The notes below the pieces were generated by a model. That model was not told where the DNA came from, searched no databases, and worked only from the letters and a program-made list of their open reading frames with translations. Below are positions 1 through 3,906 of a stretch of DNA of 5,893 nt, one piece after another. The stretch covers positions 1 through 5,893 of the forward strand of contig JADFXA010000144.1 in NCBI GenBank assembly GCA_015233755.1, in the 5' to 3' direction. Both the position numbers and the translations under genes were made by a program. The number at the start of each line of letters is the position of its first letter. Position 1 is the first letter of the stretch. The stretch is from Desulfamplus sp. (GTDB taxonomy: Bacteria; Desulfobacterota; Desulfobacteria; Desulfobacterales; Desulfobacteraceae).

Positions 1-70
1 TTAAAGTTTTTATTTGTTTTGGTTGTATTGCTTTCTTGTAGTTAAAATTGCTTTATTTATACTTAAAACT

Positions 71-116
71 GGAATAAACTTAGTTTTTAATATATGCAAA
101 AACTCAACTTATGACC
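71..116. repeat. Palindromic intergenic element, copy 1
   Basis: This is an imperfect palindrome. Its core arms AGTTTTT (82-88) and AAAAACT (98-104) pair perfectly around an AT-rich 9-base loop. The outer arms GG-ATAA (left) and TTATGACC (right) pair with one gap and three mismatches. From 80 to 116 it matches 1225-1260 at about 32 of 37 aligned positions by my hand count, so it is a second copy of the element after pyrR. It starts 19 bp beyond the stop codon of the minus-strand gene at 136-354. It could therefore fold at the 3' end of that transcript. No long T-run follows on either strand, so it is not a classical intrinsic terminator. Confidence 0.6.
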
Positions 117-135
117 TAAAGCAGTATAGTTATTA

Positions 136-354
136 CTAAATCTCTTCACCGTCCATAGTAAGCAGGTCATCGCTGTTATAGTTATGGCGTCTTTCTATTC
201 TTTTTACTCGTCTCTCAAGGGTAAGCAGATATTTCTCCATCATTTCTATATACTCTGCAAAGGCACAGGTAATGCCTAAATCTTTTGTTCTTGCTTTTAA
301 TCTCTTTTTCAGTTCAGCAGGATTTTCTGCTTCTCGCTCTTCCAATGTTGGCAT
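136..354 (-). CDS. Small charged helical protein of unknown function (72 aa)
   Basis: I do not recognise this protein. It is 72 residues long, very rich in Glu, Arg and Lys, with no signal peptide, membrane segment or cysteine motif (one Cys only). Residues about 3-25 and 33-57 look strongly helical, and the stretch EKYLLTLERRVKRIERR suggests a short amphipathic helix or coiled coil, compatible with a small oligomeric or nucleic-acid-binding protein; that is inference only. It is believed real because the start has a good ribosome binding site (GGAGAG, minus strand, 363-368, 8 bases before ATG) and a near-consensus promoter sits just upstream (384-413). It is transcribed away from pyrR as a single gene and is followed 19 bp past its stop by a palindromic element. 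Confidence 0.7.
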   Translation of the reverse strand: MPTLEEREAENPAELKKRLKARTKDLGITCAFAEYIEMMEKYLLTLERRVKRIERRHNYNSDDLLTMDGEEI

Positions 355-362
355 GAAAACTT

Positions 363-368
363 CTCTCC
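363..368 (-). promoter_or_regulatory. Ribosome binding site of the 72-aa gene
   Basis: Reads GGAGAG on the minus strand with an 8-base spacer to the ATG at 354-352. It is the best Shine-Dalgarno match near this frame and fixes the start codon. Confidence 0.65.
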
Positions 369-383
369 AAATGTTATCCCTCT

Positions 384-413
384 ATTATAAAAGGGGTTAA
401 GGGTGAGGCTCAA
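384..413 (-). promoter_or_regulatory. Sigma-70-type promoter of the 72-aa gene
   Basis: On the minus strand the sequence reads TTGAGC (413-408), an 18-base spacer, then a perfect TATAAT (389-384). The -35 matches the TTGACA consensus at 4 of 6 positions. Transcription would begin near 377, giving a leader of only about 22 bases that includes the GGAGAG site. Position, spacing and orientation all fit the small minus-strand gene and are the main support for that gene being real. Confidence 0.6.
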
Positions 414-662
414 AGTAATCTAAACAAAGTAGAAATAAATAAGTTCATATGAATGGATATAAGGAATGGCTACAAAAAATCAAGCAAAAAATTTGTCATA
501 TACCCATTTGTCAACTTTCTTTCACTTAAAGTTCAATGTAAGATAAAACTTAAAATCAAAGATTGCCCGTTAATAAAAAAAGTGATAATTTTTTTCAATT
601 AAAAATATTATTAAAAAGAAATTTTATATCTACATAATAAACCTCACGGAGTGTAATAGATA

Positions 663-1199
663 ATGAAACAAAAAATTATTTTTGACGCTGAAGATATGGA
701 AAGGGCTCTGACAAGAATGTCCTATGAAATTATAGAGGCGCATAGAGGTGTAAAGAATCTTGCTTTAGCTGGAATTTTGACCCGAGGGGACTTTATTGCT
801 AAGAGAATTCAAAAAAAGATAGCACAAATAGAAGGTGAGTTGATTCCAGTAGGGGCAATGGATATGAATCTTTACAGAGATGATTGGACAAAAATAAGCC
901 ATCAACCCATTGTCCGCCCTTCTAAAATATCGTTTTCTGTTGATAACAAAAAAATAATTCTTGTTGATGATGTCCTTTTTACAGGAAGAACGATAAGAGC
1001 GGCAATGGACGCATTAATGGATTTTGGCAGACCGTCAATTATTGAACTTGCAGTCCTGGTTGATAGAGGGCACAGAGAGCTTCCTATTCAAGCAGATTAC
1101 AAGGGTATCTGTGTAGATACGCGACATGCTGAAACTATCAATGTATCCTTAGTTGAGTGTGATGGTAATGATAGTGTTTTTATTGAACAAGAAGATTAG
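663..1199 (+). CDS. pyrR: PyrR: pyrimidine operon regulator / uracil phosphoribosyltransferase
   Basis: PyrR is a cytoplasmic phosphoribosyltransferase-fold protein. Family knowledge: it converts uracil plus PRPP to UMP and, in many bacteria, binds pyr mRNA leaders in a UMP-dependent way. At 178 residues it has the usual family length. Visible signatures are the pyrophosphate loop GILTRG (37-42), the PyrR-typical DMNLYRDD (67-74), the PRPP-binding loop IILVDDVLFTGRTI (98-111) with its paired aspartates 102 and 103, and the C-terminal block LVDRGHRELPIQADY (132-146). The ATG is preceded by GGAG (648-651) with an 11-base spacer. No other pyr gene is adjacent and no attenuator leader is visible, so salvage enzyme activity or regulation of distant pyr genes is more likely than local autoregulation. 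Some PyrR proteins have weak uracil phosphoribosyltransferase activity, so the enzymatic share is uncertain. Confidence 0.96.
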   Translation: MKQKIIFDAEDMERALTRMSYEIIEAHRGVKNLALAGILTRGDFIAKRIQKKIAQIEGELIPVGAMDMNLYRDDWTKISHQPIVRPSKISFSVDNKKIILVDDVLFTGRTIRAAMDALMDFGRPSIIELAVLVDRGHRELPIQADYKGICVDTRHAETINVSLVECDGNDSVFIEQED

Positions 1200-1214
1200 C
1201 TTTATATTTCATAC

Positions 1215-1260
1215 GGTCATAAATTTAGTTTTTTATATATAAAAAGCTCAAATTATGACC
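1215..1260. repeat. Palindromic intergenic element, copy 2
   Basis: This 46-bp near-symmetric palindrome has two 20-base arms around ATATAT (1235-1240). The outermost 8 bp pair perfectly (GGTCATAA at 1215-1222 with TTATGACC at 1253-1260). Across the whole arm 17 of 20 positions pair as Watson-Crick, and one of the three exceptions is a G-T wobble at 1229/1246. The same position is a T-A pair in copy 1 (84/102), so pairing potential is kept although the base differs. It begins 15 bp after the pyrR stop and ends 8 bp before a TATAAT. No T-run follows, so it is not a standard terminator. It could be a 3'-end stem-loop, a dyad operator for the next transcript, or a dispersed REP-like element. Confidence 0.65.
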
Positions 1261-1268
1261 CTGAGAAC

Positions 1269-1274
1269 TATAAT
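1269..1274 (+). promoter_or_regulatory. Possible -10 box ahead of the moaB-family gene
   Basis: A perfect TATAAT lies 44 bases before the ATG at 1319. No acceptable -35 is found 16-18 bases upstream; GCTCAA occupies the 17-base position and belongs to the right arm of the palindrome. If this is a promoter, it may depend on an activator or be controlled through the palindrome. A chance match is a serious alternative in such AT-rich DNA. Confidence 0.3.
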
Positions 1275-1318
1275 AGAGTAGATTATTGATATTAATATTT
1301 ATATAGGAATATATCTAA

Positions 1319-1822
1319 ATGGGAATAGTTCCGCATAAACAACAGACACCATCAAATCTTAAAGTTGCGATCATTTCAGTATCCACAACACGAGGAATTA
1401 GTGAAGATAAAAGTGGAGCATGGATAAAACAGCAAGTTAAAAAAGAGGGTCATGAACCAGTTGTGCATCATGTAGTAACAGATGATATAGATGCGATTCA
1501 ATCAATGGTGCAGCATGTAGTTGAGAAGATAAATCCAGATGTAATACTAATGTCTGGTGGAACAGGGATAAGCCCAAAAGATGTAACCATTGAGGCTCTA
1601 TCTCCAATGTTTGAGAAGACATTAACATCATTCGGCGTTCTTTTTGCTCAACTTAGTTTTGATGAGATTGACTCTGCAGCTATTATGTCAAGAGCTACAG
1701 CTGGAATCATTGGTCAAACTGTTGTTTTTTGTATGCCAGGAAGTCTAAATGGTTGTAAGTTAGCCTGTAATAATCTTGTATTTCCAGAACTTGGTCATAT
1801 TATAAAACATATTAGAGAATAA
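1319..1822 (+). CDS. moaB: MoaB/MogA-family molybdopterin biosynthesis protein
   Basis: This is a cytoplasmic protein of the MoCF-biosynthesis fold (MoaB/MogA/CinA/MoeA superfamily), at 167 residues the length expected of MoaB. Family knowledge: related proteins bind molybdopterin and adenylylate it before molybdenum or tungsten insertion. Visible features are the beta strand and turn VAIISVSTTRG (16-26), the ligand-binding SGGTGISPKDVT (79-90) with the conserved Asp88 and Thr90, the FDEIDSAAIMSRATAG segment (114-129, usually EIG-SAA, here Asp in place of Gly), and MPGS (139-142) followed by a PELGHI tail. AGGA at 1305-1308 precedes the ATG by 10 bases. It starts a tight plus-strand cluster, 24 bp ahead of the next gene. 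MoaB and MogA are hard to separate without an alignment; MoaB fits better on length and tail. Confidence 0.9.
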   Translation: MGIVPHKQQTPSNLKVAIISVSTTRGISEDKSGAWIKQQVKKEGHEPVVHHVVTDDIDAIQSMVQHVVEKINPDVILMSGGTGISPKDVTIEALSPMFEKTLTSFGVLFAQLSFDEIDSAAIMSRATAGIIGQTVVFCMPGSLNGCKLACNNLVFPELGHIIKHIRE

Positions 1823-1846
1823 AATATCACAGGAATTAAAAAAATT

Positions 1847-2254
1847 ATGGAAGAGCTTAACAAATTTATTGAAGATTGGCAGGATGAAGAAAACAACATC
1901 AAAAAAGTATTTACTGAGATCGTAGAGAATCTTAAGGAAATGGAGGATGTATCGCTTTCATTTAATGCAAGAAAAGGAGTTAGTTACTCTCTTAGACCAA
2001 AACATAATAACCAGAAAGAGAGAAATCTCTTTGCAATGGTAGATGTTATTGATGATAATCCAGAGCAAAGATGGCTCTCTACCTGTTTTTATGGTGATAT
2101 GATAAGTGATCCTGATGAGAGAGGAGACCTTATACCAGGTGGATTACTTGGATCTGATGGTTACTGCTTTGATATTGAAGAGTATGATGACGTGACTATT
2201 GAATATATCAAGGCAAGACTTGATGAGGCATGTAAAAATGCTTCTAAATCATAA
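1847..2254 (+). CDS. Acidic conserved-looking protein of unknown function (135 aa)
   Basis: I cannot name this family. The 135-residue protein is acidic and has no signal peptide, membrane segment or metal-binding cysteine pair (three isolated Cys at 80, 107 and 129). Residues 1-32 look like an amphipathic helix. Residues 35-81 look like alternating beta strands (VSLSFNARKGVSYSLRP, then LFAMVDVID and RWLSTCFYGDMI). A Gly-rich turn follows (DLIPGGLLGSDGYCFD, 94-109), then a C-terminal helix rich in Glu, Lys and Ala. The overall look is a compact alpha/beta domain. AGGA at 1831-1834 precedes the ATG by 12 bases, a slightly long spacer. The gene lies 24 bp after the moaB-family gene and its 3' end overlaps the start of hemW, so translation of the pair is probably coupled. 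A role near cofactor supply is suggested only by this position. Confidence 0.85.
   Translation: MEELNKFIEDWQDEENNIKKVFTEIVENLKEMEDVSLSFNARKGVSYSLRPKHNNQKERNLFAMVDVIDDNPEQRWLSTCFYGDMISDPDERGDLIPGGLLGSDGYCFDIEEYDDVTIEYIKARLDEACKNASKS
2225..2228 (+). promoter_or_regulatory. Ribosome binding site deciding the hemW start
   Basis: GAGG inside the end of the preceding gene lies 9 bases before the ATG at 2238. An alternative ATG at 2223 has AAGG (2210-2213), also 9 bases upstream. The in-frame TTG at 2199 has no comparable site. I prefer 2238 because it leaves a shorter non-conserved lead before the YIHIPFC motif. Confidence 0.45.
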
Positions 2255-3581
2255 TAATAGAGCTAAAATAGATACGCCAAATATTGATTACGCAGGAATT
2301 TATATACATATCCCTTTTTGTATCAGAAAATGCCCCTATTGCGATTTCTATTCAATTACAGATACTTCCCTAAAAAATAGATTTATTAAAGCCTTATTAG
2401 AAGAGATTAGACTTAGATCTGAACCTTATCTTATTGTGGATACAATCTACTTTGGAGGTGGAACACCATCTATTCTCAACTGTGAAGATGTTGAAAGAAT
2501 AATAGAGGCACTTGCTCAAAATTTTAATCTTATAGATAGTGAATTTATACACAAGGGTGAACACAATATATATAAAAATAAAAACAACAATTTAACCCAA
2601 TATCAAAATCTCAAAAGCAGCGAAAAATCTGATATAAATAAGAATCTTAAGATAACAATGGAGGTAAACCCATGCACTGTAAGAAATGGTTATCTAAGAG
2701 ATATAAAGAGTGTTGGAATCAATCGTTTGAGTATTGGTGTTCAATCATTTCAAGATGATAAATTAAATTTTCTTAACAGAGTTCACTCTGCTGATAAAGC
2801 TCGTCAAACTATTCTATATGCAAGAGAGGCTGGATTTGAAGATATTGGAATAGATCTTATATATGGTCTTCCAGATGAGACAGAAAATATTTGGTTAGAC
2901 GATCTTAATAAAGCTTATGAATATCGTCCAGAACATATCTCTTGCTATATGTTAAGCTATGAAAATGATACGCCTATGTTTTTAGCGTACGAAAAAGGTG
3001 ATATAATACCTCTTGATGATGAAAAAGCAGCTTCTCTTTTTAAATTAACATCTAACTATCTTGTATCTAAAGGATATTACCACTACGAAGTGTCAAATTT
3101 TGCAGCACTTCCTAAATATCAATCTAAGCACAATAAAAAATATTGGGAGATGGCGCCATATTTAGGTTTTGGGCCTTCAGCCCACTCATATTGCGGTGAA
3201 GAGCCTCTCCAACAAAAACGGTTCTGGAATGTTAAGGATGTCAATAAATATATATCTATGCTTGAACAAAGTAACTCTCCAATTGCTGAAATAGAGTTGT
3301 TGACAAAAGAACAACAACTGATTGAGCTTATAATGGTAGGTCTTAGGACTGCGAAAGGTATAGATATTAAATCGTTTGAGAAACTATATAGATCGAACAC
3401 AACAATTGATAACTCTATTTCTCAATTCAAAATTATATTCAAAAGATTGTTAGATAAGATTGAAGCTAAATCATTTGGTAAAATAGAGCAAGAAAGAGTT
3501 AAATTGACAATTGAAGGTTGGCTATTTCTTGATACAATTATTCAATGGTTTGTAGATGCAGGCACTGCTCCAAAAAGTTAG
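2238..3581 (+). CDS. hemW: HemW: radical SAM heme chaperone
   Basis: HemW is a cytoplasmic radical SAM protein once mis-annotated as oxygen-independent coproporphyrinogen oxidase. Family knowledge: it binds a 4Fe-4S cluster and heme and delivers heme to target enzymes. With the start at 2238 it has 447 residues, longer than the roughly 380 usual. It shows YIHIPFCIRKCPYCDF, with cluster cysteines 28, 32 and 35 and Phe37 where true HemN has a fourth Cys, then YFGGGTPS (71-78), MEVNP (141-145), LSIGVQSFQDD (164-174), DLIYGLP (206-212), HYEVSNFA (282-289) and the HNKKYW heme-related motif (298-303). A C-terminal HemN_C-like helical domain follows. Residues about 103-137 are an Asn/Lys-rich insertion before MEVNP, and some lead sequence before residue 21 also adds length. 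The start overlaps the previous gene by 17 bases. Starts at 2223 (ATG) and 2199 (TTG) are possible. Confidence 0.95.
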   Translation: MLLNHNNRAKIDTPNIDYAGIYIHIPFCIRKCPYCDFYSITDTSLKNRFIKALLEEIRLRSEPYLIVDTIYFGGGTPSILNCEDVERIIEALAQNFNLIDSEFIHKGEHNIYKNKNNNLTQYQNLKSSEKSDINKNLKITMEVNPCTVRNGYLRDIKSVGINRLSIGVQSFQDDKLNFLNRVHSADKARQTILYAREAGFEDIGIDLIYGLPDETENIWLDDLNKAYEYRPEHISCYMLSYENDTPMFLAYEKGDIIPLDDEKAASLFKLTSNYLVSKGYYHYEVSNFAALPKYQSKHNKKYWEMAPYLGFGPSAHSYCGEEPLQQKRFWNVKDVNKYISMLEQSNSPIAEIELLTKEQQLIELIMVGLRTAKGIDIKSFEKLYRSNTTIDNSISQFKIIFKRLLDKIEAKSFGKIEQERVKLTIEGWLFLDTIIQWFVDAGTAPKS

Positions 3582-3586
3582 GCCTA

Positions 3587-3641
3587 TGTAAACAATCTTT
3601 GTTAAAAAGTTTCAAGTAGTCTAAAAAAGAAGTTGTTTACA
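3587..3641 (+). repeat. Inverted repeat / stem-loop after hemW
   Basis: TGTAAACAA (3587-3595) is exactly complementary to TTGTTTACA (3633-3641). The stem can be extended inward by TCTTT (3596-3600) with AAAGA (3626-3630) across a 2-base bulge, leaving a loop of about 25 bases. It starts 5 bp after the hemW stop, so it is placed to form the 3' end of the transcript. It lacks GC-rich pairs and a following T-run, so termination by the intrinsic mechanism is doubtful; RNA end protection or a dyad protein site are alternatives. Confidence 0.4.
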
Positions 3642-3757
3642 GTTATGAAAGAAGGATTCTAAGCATAGAGGCGTTCATTATGATGATGATTACTCCATCC
3701 TAACCTCTTGGCACAGTACCTATTTTTAAATAATTTTAACAATAGATACATTACGAC

Positions 3758-3841
3758 TCAAAAATCTCTTTTGTTCCATAGGCAAGAACCTCCAACTACA
3801 AGTAACCATAACACACATACAGCAACGATTTCTCTCTTCAT
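3758..3841 (-). pseudogene. 27-codon membrane-anchor frame, probable 5' remnant of a sensor gene
   Basis: Starting at the ATG (3841-3839) the minus strand encodes 27 residues and stops at TGA (3760-3758). The product begins MKREIVAVCVLWLLVVGGS and continues CLWNKRDF: a basic start, one hydrophobic segment, then Trp-Asn. This resembles the N-terminal anchor of bacterial sensor kinases or chemoreceptors, whose first helix often reads W-x-L-V-x-x-x-S-x-x-W-N; this rests on family memory and is not a search result. GAGAAG (3855-3850) lies 8 bases upstream as a weak ribosome binding site. The frame sits 65 bp after the chemoreceptor gene in the same direction. No continuation of the coding sequence is found in the other two frames past the stop. 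It may be a truncated gene start or a genuine tiny membrane protein; I favour a remnant. Confidence 0.4.
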
Positions 3842-3906
3842 GGTCCGTTCTTCTCTGATATGGTCATTTTCAGATATTATAAAGCGATTGTCTGATTACT
3901 CATATT

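Larger units (their letters stand above)
355..662. other. Divergent intergenic region between the 72-aa gene and pyrR
   Basis: This 308-bp stretch holds no gene. Its left part carries the promoter and ribosome binding site of the minus-strand gene. The middle has two exact copies of ATTTGTCA (491-498 and 506-513) whose starts are 15 bp apart, and a short inverted repeat AACTTT/AAAGTT (513-518 and 528-533). The right part is extremely A/T-rich. A weak promoter candidate for pyrR is TTGCCC (563-568) with GATAAT (584-589), but its 15-base spacer is short. A GGAG (648-651) serves the pyrR start. I see no obvious PyrR-type RNA binding loop followed by a terminator, so the attenuation known from Bacillus is not evident here. 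Confidence 0.5.
3582..3906. other. Convergent intergenic region between hemW and the chemoreceptor gene
   Basis: This 325-bp stretch has no full-length gene. It contains a stem-loop just after hemW (3587-3641), a short minus-strand frame that looks like a membrane-anchor remnant (3758-3841), and a TATAAT on the minus strand (3881-3876) without a usable -35. A 69-codon plus-strand frame (3708-3917) is probably noise. Between 3650 and 3757 I see no convincing coding or RNA signal, only a short ATGATGATG run at 3679-3687. The region looks like decayed coding DNA rather than a designed regulatory spacer; that is inference. Confidence 0.5.

Noticed and set aside
355..662. Bacillus-type PyrR attenuation leader before pyrR
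   Set aside because: No GC-rich terminator with a T-run and no recognisable PyrR-binding RNA loop could be found in the spacer.
1215..1260. ModE-type molybdate operator upstream of the moaB-family gene
   Set aside because: The dyad contains TATATA but its outer arms do not match the known ModE pattern, and a related copy lies next to an unrelated gene at 71-116.
71..1260. Composite transposon bounded by the two palindromes
   Set aside because: There is no transposase between them, no clear target-site duplication at either element, and pyrR is a housekeeping gene; dispersed palindromic repeats explain the pair more simply.
1437..1631. 64-codon frame antisense to the moaB-family gene
   Set aside because: His/Leu-rich shadow of the conserved GGTG-containing coding sequence.
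2199..2237. TTG start at 2199 for hemW
   Set aside because: The rare start has no ribosome binding site, would deepen the overlap with the preceding gene and adds residues before the region that is conserved in the family; ATG at 2238 or 2223 is better supported.
3119..3400. 93-codon frame antisense to hemW
   Set aside because: It overlaps conserved HemW motifs on the sense strand and lacks its own signals.
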